Part shown: positions 35,007 through 46,520 of the stretch, piece by piece
Layout: every line of letters starts with the position of its first letter
Numbering within the stretch: the stretch's first letter is position 1
Origin: Achatina immaculata
Lineage: Eukaryota > Mollusca > Gastropoda > Stylommatophora > Achatinidae
Assembly (NCBI GenBank): GCA_009760885.1
Contig: CM019700.1
Coordinates: forward strand, 3,070,993 to 3,134,992
Direction of reading: 5' to 3'
DNA: 64,000 bases
Notes under the pieces: generated by a model
The model's database searches: none
Told to the model about the DNA's origin: nothing
The model's input: only the letters and a program-made list of their open reading frames with translations
Made by a program: the position numbers and the translations under genes

Positions 35007-35315
35007 CAGAAAACATCGACAAGAAGAACAAATACGCCCCAGGCCACGGTAGCAGCGCCCCCGACATCTTGGATTTGCAGCAAGCACAACTTCAGAGCCA
35101 AGCAGGCAACCCGGACAAGGATGTGATCAACTCTCCTACCAACACCGACACCCACGAAGAGGCTGACCCTTCCTCGAAGACAGACAAGCCGAGCCAGCGT
35201 CCGGAGGCGGGCCAGTTTCACGCTATAGCAGCTCAAGCTTCGCCGCTAGAGCAGGAGCAGGAAGGATCTGAGAACAGATCGAGGTTCATTGACATAGAGG
35301 ACAGAACGTTCATAA
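35007..35315 (+). CDS. NPDC1: NPDC1-like exon b (Ser/Thr-rich extracellular stalk)
   Basis: A 309-nt exon with acceptor ataataaag, donor GTAAGT at 35316 and phase 1 at both ends. It encodes about 103 residues rich in Ser, Thr, Gln and Asp, including KNKYAPGHGSSAPDILDLQQ, SPTNTDTHEEADPSSKTDKP and RSRFIDIEDRTF. The final A joins TT of the next exon to give Ile at the edge of the membrane helix. The acceptor is a tandem NAGNAG (AAGCAG, 35004-35009), so the exon may start at 35007 or 35010, both in frame. A frameshifted copy lies at 27484-27787. Confidence 0.85.
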
Positions 35316-35473
35316 GTAAGTGCTTGCTCGTGTCCATGTTTGTACACGTTCCCGCATGTTTGCTTCTACACACGTGCTGCATTTGTGTACGCTAGACCTG
35401 TGTTCTTGTGTACTTCGTTTTGTACATCTAATACTGATACAGTGCACACGAGGATGCAGGTGTACACACAATA

Positions 35474-35625
35474 CATGATATCCTGTTTTCTCTACTTATG
35501 CAGACAGCCTGTGTACATAGTACATGATATCCCGTTTTCTCTACTTGCGCAGACAGCATGTGTACATAGTACATGATATCCTGTTTTCTCTACTTGCGCA
35601 GACAGCCTATGTACATAGTACTCAA
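35474..35625. repeat. Tandem repeat, 49-bp unit, 3 copies
   Basis: The unit is tacatgatatcctgttttct followed by ctacttgcgcagacagcctgtgtacatag. Each unit contains a splice-acceptor-like ttttctctacttgcgcag. Intronic position. Confidence 0.88.
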
Positions 35626-35739
35626 GCCTGGGTGAACTTATTTTCGCAGTTGTCAGAAGCAGCTCCCCGCTACACAAGTGTCAGGCGCAGAATTTGGACT
35701 GATGATTTGAATAGATGCTGCCGTCTGCTAACCGTACTC

Positions 35740-35835
35740 GCACATACATACATACATACATACATCCGTCCGTCCGTCCGTCAGTCCGTCCATATCCATC
35801 CATCCATCCATCCATCCATCCATCCATCCATCCAA
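35740..35835. repeat. Compound microsatellite (CATA)n (CGTC)n (CATC)n
   Basis: Three four-base motifs follow one another without a gap. Confidence 0.95.
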
Positions 35836-36435
35836 AGCTCATTCCTACCCATAAGTAGGAACATCCATGTTCTCTTTCTCTCTCTCCATTTGTGTACCTC
35901 AGACTTCTACCAGAATTTTCTCTGTTACAGAGTGTGGCTTCCACTCTGTCAGCTGGAAACCAAGATTGGATGTTATGAAGCAAAGAAGTTGTATAATCAA
36001 CAAAACTTAACTTCTCTTATAATGAGTGTGTCCTGGAAGTACACAAGTTTCTGCACACAAATAGTCTCACTCAGACAAACCGGCCACCATCTTTCTTGTC
36101 CGTCGGTCTTTTCCTTAGTTCTTCCCCTTGTTTCCATGGCCACATGCCCATATATGGTGTGGCTGTCTCTCTGTTTCCTGGTGTCCCCCTAATTTGTGCT
36201 TCCCTGTAAGTTTTACTAGAGATTTCTAGATACTTCTACATGTCCAGACTGTCTCTCCATCTTTGTCTTGCCCTTTCCACGTGCCCCAGTTTTTGTCTAA
36301 TATTAGGCTCGGCCATTCTTTGTGCATGACCCTGACCCAGCTATAGTAATCTGTAGCATGGGCAGATGACACTGCGCCCAAACAACGCCTTTAACCACTA
36401 ATCAGAGAAATATACATACATTTTCATGTATTCAT
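35836..36435 (+). other. NPDC1: Intron sequence, nothing recognised
   Basis: T-rich unique sequence. A + frame covering 35524-36192 runs through microsatellites and lacks family features. Confidence 0.5.
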
Positions 36436-36439
36436 TTAT

Positions 36440-36628
36440 TCATTCATTTGCATGTCCCTTGCGGAACTTTGCCTCCCAAACAGCACTCCTGTAGGCCTCT
36501 CGGTTGTGAGCAAGATGGCCTGCTGCTGTTGCATCCATTTCCAGATCGTCAACGATGTCTTGCAGCCATCTTCGTCTTGGTCTTCCTCTTTTTCTTTTTC
36601 CCATTATGTATCCTTCATGTATAGGCAA
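36440..36628 (-). pseudogene. LINE reverse transcriptase 3'-terminal fragment
   Basis: The minus strand reads HEGYIMGKRKRGRPRRRWLQ then DIVDDLEMDATAAGHLAHNR, EAYRSAVWEAKFRKGHAN and a stop. It is the intact version of the tail in the + strand copy at 10849-11583. It is truncated at its 5' side directly at the 33-bp array. Confidence 0.85.
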
Positions 36629-37118
36629 AGAATGATAGTCAGAGAGTTATACTATACACATTCAAGTATAGTCAGAGAATTATACTATACACATTCAAGT
36701 ATAGTCAGAGAATTATACTATACACATTCAAGTATAGTCATAGAATTATACTATACACATTCAAGTATGGTCAGAGAATTATACTATACACATTCAAGTA
36801 TAGTCATAGAATTATACTATACACATTCAAGTATAGGCAGAGAATTATACTATACACATTCAAGTATAGGCAGAGAATTATACTATACACATTCAAGTAT
36901 AGTCAGAGAATTATACTATACACATTCAAGTATAGTCAGAGAATTATACTATACACATTCAAGTATGGTCAGAGAAGTATACTATACACATTCAAGTATA
37001 GGCAGAGAATTATATTACACACATTCAAGTATAGTCAGAGAACTATACTATACACATTTAAGTATAGGCAGAGAACTATACTATACACATTCAAGTATAG
37101 GCAGAGAACTATACCTTC
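36628..37118. repeat. Minisatellite, 33-bp unit, about 14 copies
   Basis: The unit is gtatagtcagagaattatac plus tatacacattcaa. It abuts the 5' end of the minus-strand LINE fragment. The 11-residue repeat seen in translation is a by-product. Confidence 0.95.
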
Positions 37119-37384
37119 ATTTATGTACTTAAACTCAGTCTGGGAGCGACATGGCCCTTGTGTGTCCATGAAATCGACTATTTTGTACTCGATGATAAGT
37201 GATTCCTGCACCGAACTTAGTGAGTTTGTACTGCTCGGTGCTTGCGTTATGCAAGGGGGTAATCGAATATACGTTATTAGGGTTTCAAGAAGTTGTTTTT
37301 TCTATTTTTTGCTATTCTTCTTTAGCCTTTTTTTTATTTCGTAAGGTGTTTATTGTTTAATCATTAGCGTTCGATTTAAAGCAC
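37119..37384 (+). other. NPDC1: Intron sequence, nothing recognised
   Basis: T-rich unique sequence without coding or RNA signals. Confidence 0.45.
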
Positions 37385-37580
37385 ACGAAGTGACTTAACG
37401 TTTTGCCCACATCAGGATGTTGTTCACGTCTTCCATCCATCTCCTTCTAGGCTGTCCTCTCTAGATATTATGTATGTTCTGTCAGTGAATGGCCGGGAGT
37501 AGTTCTCATGAGATGGTCAAACCGGGTCCATCTTTTGTCTTTTAGTTTTTGTCTTCAGAGCTGTTGCTGTGGCTGATCAT
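37385..37580 (-). pseudogene. LINE reverse transcriptase tail fragment
   Basis: The minus strand reads RGQPRRRWMEDVNNILMWAK, the G(R/Q)PRRRW motif of LINE C-termini. An upstream piece includes RWTRFDHLMRT. The pieces are in different frames, so it is decayed. Confidence 0.55.
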
Positions 37581-37770
37581 ATGTTGTCTCTTGTTTGTTG
37601 CTTTACTCATTGTACAGGTGGCAGTTTTGTTTTTCCTTTCTGGTGTCTTTACCATTAGCGTGACACTGGTGACATTGCTGGTTTAACACATTTTTAGTTC
37701 ATTTATATTGTTCATTATTATTGTTATTATTGAATGTTCTATTATCATCACATCTCACCTTGGTACATCA

Positions 37771-40700
37771 CACGTCGAAGTTTCACATACATGGCAATAG
37801 AAGATTTCTCATGAACATTTCACTGATTCATTTTAATTTGACAAATAATATCAATATGATCAATACGTATAGCTGATAACTCACTTGTAATAATAGGCAT
37901 AGGCAAGATTATACACATTTCATTATTTTCATCATAGTAGTACGAAATCTCACAAAATCACAATATCATAATTCTCATAATTCTACAAGCAGTATTTAAG
38001 CAGCGTTCACAATATTCAGTAATACAAAAGCTCTTGGTAACAATTACTGTACTATCTCTTGCTACACTAGTTCACTCTAACTCTACTTCTCTATCTGTTA
38101 TGTTCTTCTATTAGACTACTTGTTTAGGACCTTTTGGTCCTCCTCTATCAAAATCTCTCTCTGCCTCCTCCTCTATCAGAACCCCTATCTGCTCTCCGCC
38201 GGCCTTCCTCCTTTATATTCGTAAGTTCTGACCACGCCAAAACCGGTCGCAGCTGGCGTCTTCGCTTTCTTCTCCGTCGTCTAATTGTTACCTCCCATTA
38301 ACAAGTCCACCATCTCTTTCATGTTCCCTGCTTCGGGACCTAGTCCGTTCTCTGTTCAGTCTTTGATCTACTGGTCAATTGTTCCCCCTGGGCTACTGCA
38401 TGTGCGCGCGAAGTCGCACCTCTAGAACTGGACCACTCTCCCGATCTATCAGATCTATCGATACGGTTTTACCTTTGATCAGGTCTTTGAAGTACCGAGT
38501 ATCCTTTCCTCGCTCCTCTAACTATAACTTCTCTGCCCCCCAATACATTCTTTATTCCTGATCATGTCACTAATAATAATAATAATAATAATAATTATAA
38601 TAACTATAATCATTACTTACAAGGCTATGCTACATACCTCCCCTCGTTTAAGTCATATTGTTAACATTATGACTAAAAAAAAAAACTAGCAAAGTGCCTT
38701 GTAAGTAATGAGCTACCAAAATGTATTTCCATGTGGACCACAGTACCAACAAAAATCACTTTGCGGTCACCTCCCCTTGTTTAAGTCAGAATGTTAACTG
38801 TCAGCTATATCGACTGCCTTAAGCAATTACATGGTAGTTACATTCTCTCAATAACTCTGAACCATCATAGAAAAATATGTAAAATAATAGTTACATCTTG
38901 TTACACATGCCCATAAAACATAAATTCATTCTTCTTCTTTAGATTATACATATTCTGCATCAAAGTGTATTCCCATACATACTCAAGAAAATAAAAACAT
39001 ACATTCTTTCAAATGACCAAAAATAATTTGTCATTACATTTGAGGCCCAACCTCAAAACAAATCACTTTATTGACCTTATGATGAATTTTCAGTCGACAA
39101 ACCTCCCGTTTCTCATCAGCGGCGACCATAGGATATCTCATACACATTCCCTGATACATACTCAGTGTGAAAATGTGATGTACTGGTTCCTGAAAGACCA
39201 GAATACTCCCATCGTATTCTCACGAAATTTGTTCCACTGACTTCAATTATTTTAATTTTCAGTCGACAAACCTGCCGTTTCTCATCATCAGCGGCAACCA
39301 TAGGATATCTCATACACATTCCCTGATACATACTCAGTGTGAAAATGTGATGTACTGGTTCCTGAAAGACCAGAATACTCCCATCGTATTCTCACGAAAT
39401 TTGTTCCACTGACTTCAATTATTTTACCCCCCAAGTACTCCTCTATCATGATAACTCTTGGGTCTCCATCCTCTATGCCAACTATTTTTAGTGGTGAGGG
39501 TATCCTCGTATTGATAATCACAACACAACCTTCTCGGTTCCACTAAACAATCTGGCAACACCCAAACATCTCACCCTACTCTTCTTAATACAAATGATAA
39601 GTTTGTTTCCATATCTCCAAAAAAAATGTGTAGGCACTTCATTCATCATACAAAAATATGCAATATTACATTATTATTCACCATACAAAAGATACATAGA
39701 GTGTTATACTACTAACACTCTCAATTTCTGAGCATTTCAACATTAAAAATACCCTAGTAGCAATGCAAAAAAAATGTACATCATCAATGCGAGCCATATT
39801 AGTCTCGTCTCATAAACATAAAAAAATTAAGTCACATTATCCTCAAGATATGTATACCTGTATGTACATCAGTTTGAAACCTTTGCATCCCCAAAAAAAA
39901 ATGTAGCAACCTCGTAATTGTGCTCCCGTCAACCTACCCGCATTTATAAGATGTAAAGTTAATAAACCCTTATGGTAAATAAAAAGAAAGCACACATCCT
40001 CTTGAATCCTCACATCAGTAAAAAGAATATTAATGATCATTTTACTCTGTCGCTTCATCTTTGTTATATTTCTTATTTTGAAATTTCATCTGCTCAGTAC
40101 ATTTCTCGTTTTTCCTAAATCACATCGGTTCAACACAGTCTGGCACGTGATCGCTAGTAGTCAGTACTTCTCATTGTGGCCGCTTATACGCCAGGTCGTC
40201 TCCTCCCAAATGTCAGTAATAGGCACGGGCACCATTATAACAATGTGTTTTCTATTTTATATTGTTCAAGAAGATGTTCTTGGTCCACGTCGAAGTTTCA
40301 CATACATGGCAATAGAAGATTTCTCATGAACATTTCACTGATTCATTTTAATTTGACAAATAATATCAATATGATCAATACGTATAGCTGATAACTCACT
40401 TGTAATAATAGGCATAGGCAAGATTATACACATTTCATTATTTTCATCATAGTAGCACGAAATCTCACAAAATCACAATATCATAATTCTCATAATTCTA
40501 CAAGCAGTATTTAAGCAGCGTTCACAATATTCAGTAATACAAAAGCTCTTGGTAACAATTACTGTACTATCTCTTGCTACACTAGTTCACTCTAACTCTA
40601 CTTCTCTATCTGTTATGTTCTTCTATTAGACTACTTGTTTAGGACCTTTTGGTCCTCCTCTATCAAAATCTCTCTCTGCCTCCTCCTCTATCAGAACCCC

Positions 40701-41146
40701 TATCTGCTCTCCGCCGGCCTTCCTCCTTTATATTCGTAAGTTCTGACCACGCCAAAACCGGTCGCAGCTGGCGTCTTCGCTTTCTTCTCCGTCGTCTAAT
40801 TGTTACCTCCCATTAACAAGTCCACCATCTCTTTCATGTTCCCTGCTTCGCGACCTAGTCCGTTCTCTGTTCAGTCTTTGATCTACTGGTCAATTGTTCC
40901 CCCTGGGCTACTGCATGTGCGCGCGAAGTCGCACCTCTAGAACTGGACCACTCTCCCGATCTATCAGATCTATCGATACGGTTTTACCTTTGATCAGGTC
41001 TTTGAAGTACCGAGTATCCGTTCCTCGCTCCTCTAACTATAACTTCTCTGCCCCCCAATACATTCTTTATTCCTGATCATGTCACTAATAATAATAATAA
41101 TAATAATTATAATAACTATAATCATTACTTACAAGGCTATGCTACA
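37771..41146 (-). mobile_element. LTR-retrotransposon-like element without coding capacity
   Basis: Direct terminal repeats 37771-38634 and 40286-41146 (about 860 bp) differ at only a few positions. Read on the minus strand each repeat begins TGTAGC. The purine run CGAGGGGAGG lies directly before the left-hand repeat, as a polypurine tract should. After the right-hand repeat comes TGGACCAAGAACATC, starting with TGG like a primer-binding site; the tRNA is not identified. The 1.65-kb interior has no gag or pol reading frame. A short plain segmental duplication is the alternative. Confidence 0.55.
39089..39425. repeat. Tandem duplication of about 170 bp inside the LTR-like element
   Basis: The block from ttttcagtcgacaaacct to actgacttcaattatttta occurs twice, at about 39089 and 39258. 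The rest of the interior (38635-40285) is AT-rich and has no recognisable protein. Confidence 0.9.
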
Positions 41147-42436
41147 CTGGCACACACGAGGGATAAGTTCTCGGCATAAGGTACAATGGATTATTTGTGG
41201 ACAACTTTTTTGCGTTATTTCTCAGCATAGTCCCCTTGCAAGTTTATGCACTTAGTCCAGCGATCCTGGAGCATACGGATCTCTCTTTGTAAAAGTCAGC
41301 GTCTTCTGCCAGTATAAAGTGGTCTACAGCATGAATGACGTCATTATCTGAAGCAAATTTGCGACCACTGAGCTCATTTTTTTTGAGTTTGGTAAATAGG
41401 TAATAGTCCGAAGGGGCCAAATCTGGGGAATAAGGAGGATGTTCAAGAAGCTGGAAGATGCATTCATGAGTGGCAGCCATTGTCACCACCGACTTGTGAA
41501 CTGGAGCATTGTCTTGCTGAAAGATGACTCCTCTCGTCAGTTTCCCTCGACTCTTTTCCTTCAGTTTGACCCTCAAATTGCTTCACCAGATTAGCGTAAT
41601 AGGCCCCGGTGACCTTTCTGCCCTTTTGAAGATATTCTACCAATAGCACACCTTCTGAAATCCAATAGATGGAAGCCATCACTTTGCCTGCAGACAGAAC
41701 TACCTTTGCTTTCTTTGGAGGTGGGGATCCATGATGTTTCCACTGCTTTGACTGTTCTTTGGTTTCTGGCTGAAAATGCTGAACCCAAGTCTCGTCCATA
41801 GTCACAAATTGCCGAAGAAACTTTTCAGGATCTGCAGAAAAATGGCCAAGATTGTCTCTTGACATGTTGAGACGCTGTCGTTTGTGATCAGCTGCAAGAA
41901 GTTTCGGGACCCATCGAACAGAGACCTTTGTCATTTGAAGATCATTGTGAATAATGGCATGAACACGTTCCTGAGAGATGCCCAACTCAGTAGCAATGTA
42001 CTGCTCAGTTAGTCGTCGATCCTCCATTATCATGTCATGGATTCTGCCGGTGGTTTCATCGGTGGTTACCATTCTTGGTTTTCCTGGAGAGGAAGACTCT
42101 CCCTTCCATGTTTGGATTGAGCTGCTCATTTCTTCACTGTTCTGTAAGAATGGGAACTCTCTCCTAGAGTCTCTACTATATCCTCATGGATCTCCTTCGA
42201 TGATAAGCCCTTGATGCAGAGGTAGCGAATGATTGCTCGATGAGAAATTTTATCCATTTTCTTAATTTCTGCCACCCCTTACCACTTCACTAGCCTGTAA
42301 AAAAAATTGGTTGCAGTTAATTTCTTGAAACTTGGTGTTTAATCTTACATTAAGCTGATTTACAAATGCACCTAATATCAACTGTGCGTTTCAAGTATTT
42401 GTACCTTATGCCGAGAACTTATCAATCACCCTATAT
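41147..42436 (-). mobile_element. Mariner-type DNA transposon
   Basis: Inverted terminal cores of 25 bp at 41162-41186 and 42399-42423 match perfectly (gataagttctcggcataagg plus tacaa). The element is about 1.29 kb, normal for mariner. The outer 15-20 bp of the two ends do not match each other: the left end is altered where it meets the LTR-like element. TA dinucleotides occur at both edges. It lies in the intron before the transmembrane exon of the NPDC1-like gene. Confidence 0.88.
41244..42257 (-). pseudogene. Mariner transposase (DD34D), broken
   Basis: The minus strand starts at ATG 42257 with the paired helix-turn-helix region (ISHRAIIRYLCIKGLSSKEI). A TGA at 42126-42128 replaces an expected Trp after YRTVKK. 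The frame shifts near 42100, giving MEDRRLTEQYIATELGISQE and the first catalytic Asp in TMDETWVQHF. Another shift occurs near 41580. The last part holds FQQDNAPVH and YSPDLAPSDYYLF, with 34 residues between the second and third Asp, the mariner signature. All catalytic Asp residues are readable, but one stop and two frameshifts inactivate it. Confidence 0.92.
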
Positions 42437-42530
42437 ATTTATATATATATATATATGTAGTGTAATAGATTAATTGTCTTCTTTATTAAATGTTCTACTT
42501 TACATATTATCTGCAATATATGAATCTGGA

Positions 42531-42569
<39 letters not shown>

Positions 42570-42713
42570 CCTTTAAAAGGAAAATAAATTTCACAATGTT
42601 ATAACTCCATAAAATTTTGCTGTATGACTTTATAATTAAACTTTCAGTATTTACGAGGCCGCCATTGTTAAATTATTATATAACATTTTTTTCTTCTTTT
42701 TTTTCCTCAAAAG
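42437..42713 (+). other. NPDC1: Intron end with TA and GAT microsatellites
   Basis: (TA)n follows the mariner and (GAT)n lies at about 42532-42570. A strong polypyrimidine tract (about 42687-42707) precedes the exon c acceptor. Confidence 0.7.
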
Positions 42714-42780
42714 TTATTATCGCTGTGGCTGTATCTACCGGATTCTTTGGACTGATGTTTGCTGGTGTGTGTTACTACAG
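42714..42780 (+). CDS. NPDC1: NPDC1-like exon c (transmembrane helix)
   Basis: The acceptor tttttcctcaaaag and consensus donor TACTACAG|gtgagt bound 67 nt. It starts with two bases completing Ile (A from exon b) and ends with AG completing Arg with A of exon d. It encodes IIAVAVSTGFFGLMFAGVCY then Y: a single hydrophobic helix followed by Tyr-Arg and basic residues, so the following part is cytoplasmic by the positive-inside rule. NPDC1 proteins have one such segment in this position. Confidence 0.9.
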
Positions 42781-43050
42781 GTGAGTACAGGTAGAAAGCT
42801 CGTTGTAGGTGACAGGTGAGCACAAGTGGACAGCATGTTGTAGGTGACAGGTGAGCACAAGTAGACAGCTTGTTGTAGGTGACAGGTGAGCACAAGTAGA
42901 CAGCTTGTTGTAGGTGACATGTGAGCACAAGTAGACAGCTTGTTGTAGGTGACATGTGAGCACAAGTAGACAGCTTGTTGTAGGTGACATGTGAGCACAA
43001 GTAGACAGATGTTGTAGGTGACAGGTGAGCACAGGTAGACAGCATGCTGT
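42781..43050. repeat. Minisatellite, 35-bp unit built on the exon c donor
   Basis: The donor of exon c (cag|gtgagtacag) is the first unit. At 35-bp spacing (42816, 42851 and on) come copies with acaggtgagcacaagtagac or acatgtgagcac, about seven in all. The splice site itself is therefore part of the array. Confidence 0.92.
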
Positions 43051-43260
43051 ATGTGGTGTTTAGAGACAGAAAACATCGTCTAGATGGCAGGTGAAGATAG
43101 ATCACATAATATAGGTGGTAGATAGAAAACATCACATAGATGGTAACTCGAGACAGAAAATATCGTGTAGATGAAAAATAGTGTCAGAAAATAACTAGAA
43201 GGTGACGTTTCTGTGAAACTTGTTTTATTTGTATCCCTGGAGACTAGAGTTTATTTGCTG

Positions 43261-43315
<55 letters not shown>

Positions 43316-43476
43316 CGAGTGTATGCTTGCGTAATAGTGGCGGTCAATACTTCCCAGATTTGTGTTTGTGTTCTCTAAGGATCTTAGTTTTCATTAATCA
43401 GTGTTTATTATGTCATCATTATTGAAGAAGTCTGCAGCTAGTTCATTCCCGGATAACTGGGATAATAGTAGAGTTA

Positions 43477-43523
<47 letters not shown>

Positions 43524-43545
43524 TTTGATCCATGCCAGTCAGGCT
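43051..43545 (+). other. NPDC1: Intron sequence with GA and TC microsatellites
   Basis: (GA)n at about 43263-43318 and (CT)n at about 43480-43516. Otherwise I see nothing recognisable. Confidence 0.7.
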
Positions 43546-44260
43546 TTGTTCGTCACCGATTTCCACAACCACCTGTCCTTTTGGTGTTTTTAGAAGATGT
43601 GTGGTGGACTGTGCTCTCTTTTAGTCTGTCAAGTATCTTGTTTCTTTGTCTTCCCCTACACCTTTGTCCCTCCAGTTTTCCTGTTGTCACTATGTGTTCC
43701 AGTTTGCCTCTTCTCAAAACATGTCCTACAAACCTGGACTGTCGTGTTCTGAATGTTGCCAGAATTTCTCTCATTTGCCCAGCCTCACTTAGAACATCTT
43801 CATTTGTTTTCTTGGCCGTCCGTGCATTTGTCATCATTCTTCTTAGCGACCACATCTCCGCTCCTACCAGTAGATTCTGGGTGCTCTTGGTAGATTCTGA
43901 GTGCTCTTGGTAGATTCTGGGTGCTCTTGGTAGATTCTGGGTGCTCTTGGTAGATTCTGAGTGCTCTTGGTAGATTCTGAGTGCTCTTGGTAGATTCTGG
44001 GTGCTCTTGGTAGATTCTGAGTGCTCTTGATAGATTCTGAGTGCTCTTGATAGATTCTGTCCACGCTTGGCATCCATGTAACAATACGGGTTCGATGTAA
44101 CACTGAAAAAACACTTTTTTTTTGCAGTCATCAACAAAGCTTTGTTGATTCGTATGTTTTTTTCACTTTCATAAATGTTGACTTGACCTCGGCTTTTCTG
44201 CTTTTTATTCCGCTGTCCTTTCTGTTGTCGAGTATAATTAAGTATGACTTGAAACACCGC
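43545..44260 (-). pseudogene. LINE reverse transcriptase fragment carrying an internal minisatellite
   Basis: The minus strand reads SVTSNPYCYMDA on the upstream side, then a repeat-encoded stretch, then WSLRRMMTNARTAKKTNEDV, RQSRFVGHVLRRGKLEHIVT and TGKLEGQRCRGRQRNKILDR. These are the standard LINE tail blocks. The repeat keeps the frame open between the parts, although 20 is not a multiple of 3. Catalytic residues are absent. Confidence 0.85.
43862..44058. repeat. Minisatellite, 20-bp unit inside the LINE fragment
   Basis: The unit is tagattctgagtgctcttgg, about 10 copies with a g/a variant. It lies within LINE coding sequence (43545-44260). Confidence 0.95.
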
Positions 44261-44769
44261 CTATTAGAGTTGACGGCCCGTGGGTACGGCCTGTCATTTA
44301 ACCCGCTGTTTGATGCCTGTTCTGGCCAGGCTACAGGCCTTGAAATTTATCAGAAAGTTATCCCCCCCCCCCCAGTTCTCCCCGCCTTTCCTCCCACTCC
44401 CATTACAAGATCTGTATTAGCGGCTTCTTATGCATGAGCTGTTCCCATGTTTGACAGCCTGGCTAGAAACATATTTGGTAATGTGCTGAGGGGACATGCA
44501 GTCATTGCGTTTTCTTATAACGGCAGAAAAAGTCTTGGGGTTCTGTGCGGTGAAGGCTTCTGTATGTTGCAGACTTCAGACTTTCCCCCTGAACAGAATT
44601 ACAATGTGTGGGTGTGGCATTGTAAAAGTATTGCGCAAACACCGTAGATCGGTGGAGCCACAGCAGAGGAGAAGTAATCGAAACGAGGAGGCTGAAACGT
44701 TGATTGTTTCGTCTGATTTGCTAGTACAGCCCAAGCTGACTTTTTACACACGGGGCTACCCGCAAGTGT
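44261..44769 (+). other. NPDC1: Intron sequence, nothing recognised
   Basis: Unique sequence with a short C run near 44362. No gene signature. Confidence 0.45.
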
Positions 44770-46095
44770 TTCTCATTCTTATAGTAAATGTGTTGTATGC
44801 AGATAATAGATTTGGCTGGTTAACTCACTTAGAAGTGCTGTATACAGATAGTAGATTTGTTGTCAGTAGAATGTTGTAAGAAGTGTTGTATACAGACAGT
44901 AGATTTTGCTAGTTAACTTACTTAGAAGTGTTGTGTACAGATAGTAGATTTGTTGTCAGTAGAATGTTGTAAGAAGTGTTGTATACAGACAGTAGATTTT
45001 GCTAGTTAACTTACTTAGAAGTGCTGTATACAGATAGTAGATTTGTTGTCAGTAGAATGTTGTAAGAAGTGTTGTATACAGACAGTAGATTTTGCTAGTT
45101 AACTTACTTAGAAGTGTTGTGTACAGATAGTAGATTTGTTGTCAGTAGAATGTTGTAAGAAGTGTTGTATACAGATAGTAGATCTGGCTAGTTAACTTAC
45201 TTAGAAGTGTTGTATACAGATAGTAGATTTTGCTAGTTAACTTACTTAGAAGTGTTGTATACAGATAGTAGATCTGGCTAGTTAACTTACTTAGAAGTGT
45301 TGTATACATATAGTAGATTTGGCTAGTTAACTTACGTAGAAGTGTTGTATACAGATAGTAGATCTGGCTAGTTAACTTACGTAGAAGTGTTGTATACAGA
45401 TAGTAGATTTGGCAAGTTAACTTACGTAGAAGTGTTGTATACAGATAGTAGATTTCGCTAGTTAACTTACTTAGAAGTGTTGTATACATATAGTAGATTT
45501 CGCTAGTTAACTTACTTAGAAGTGTTGTATACAGATAGTAGATTTGGCTAGTTAACTTACGTAGAAGTGTTGTATACATATAGTAGATTTGGCTAGTTTA
45601 CTTACGTAGAAGTGTTGTATACAGATAGTAGATTTGGCTAGTTAACTATAATATCTGTATACGACACTTCTTCTAAATAAGTTAACAAGTGTTGTATACA
45701 TATAGTAGATTTGGCTAGTTTACTTACGTAGAAGTGTTGTATACAGATAGTAGATTTGGCTAGTTAACTTACGTAGAAGTGTTGTATACAGATAGTAGAT
45801 TTGGCTAGTTTACTTACGTAGAAGTGTTGTATACAGATAGTAGATTTGGCTAGTTTACTTACGTAGAAGTGTTGTATACATATAGTAGATTTGGCTAGTT
45901 TACTTACGTAGAAGTGTTGTATACAGATAGTAGATTTGGCTAGTTTACTTACGTAGAAGTGTTGTATACAGATAGTAGATTTGGCTAGTTTACTTACGTA
46001 GAAGTGTTGTATACAGATAGTAGATTTGGCTAGTTAACTTACGTAGAAGTGTTGTATACAGATAGTAGATTTGGCTAGTTAACTTACTTAGCTTA
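44770..46095. repeat. Minisatellite, 45-bp unit, with a longer compound form at its start
   Basis: The unit is gttgtatacagatagtagat plus ttggctagttaacttacgtagaagt. From 44790 to about 45180 it alternates with a second type containing tgttgtcagtagaatgttgt. One unit at 45641-45686 is inverted. The 15-residue minus-strand repeat is a by-product. Confidence 0.95.
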
Positions 46096-46139
46096 GTGTA
46101 ACAGACGTGCGGTAGGTCACGGCCCTCATTGTGCGACCT

Positions 46140-46520
46140 GGCGTTGTAATAATAATAATAATGATAATAATAATACCAGTAATGTAAAAACAATAATCAT
46201 AATGATAACAATATAACATTAATATTAATAGTAGCGATAATAATATCTATAATAATATTATAATCTAACGATAGTGATGACATTATTATTATTATTATTA
46301 TATGACGTCCCTGTGTGCTTCTCCATCTTGCATGGTCCTTGGTGTCTGTGATTAGTTCAGATCCTTTTCCTTTTCCATGCCACTTAGTCAGTCCACTGAG
46401 ATTTTTTTTTTCCTTGGCCTTCCTATCTTTCTTTTCCCCGTGAATTTTCCAATCATTGCTTTCTCCAACTTTGTCTTCTCATGATGGTTGTTCTAGACAG
46501 TTTATATGTATGCGATGTTC
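46140..46520 (-). pseudogene. LINE 3' end with TAA-rich tail
   Basis: The minus strand reads NHHEKTKLEKAMIGKFTGKR, then KIGRPRKK, LTKWHGKGKGSELITDTKDH and ARWRST. These are LINE C-terminal blocks of another subfamily. On the minus strand they end in (ATA/TAA)n, visible as AT-rich repeats at 46140-46300, a typical LINE 3' tail. Confidence 0.7.

Noticed and set aside
43553..44257. A 234-codon minus-strand gene
   Set aside because: It is a truncated LINE fragment kept open by an internal 20-bp array.
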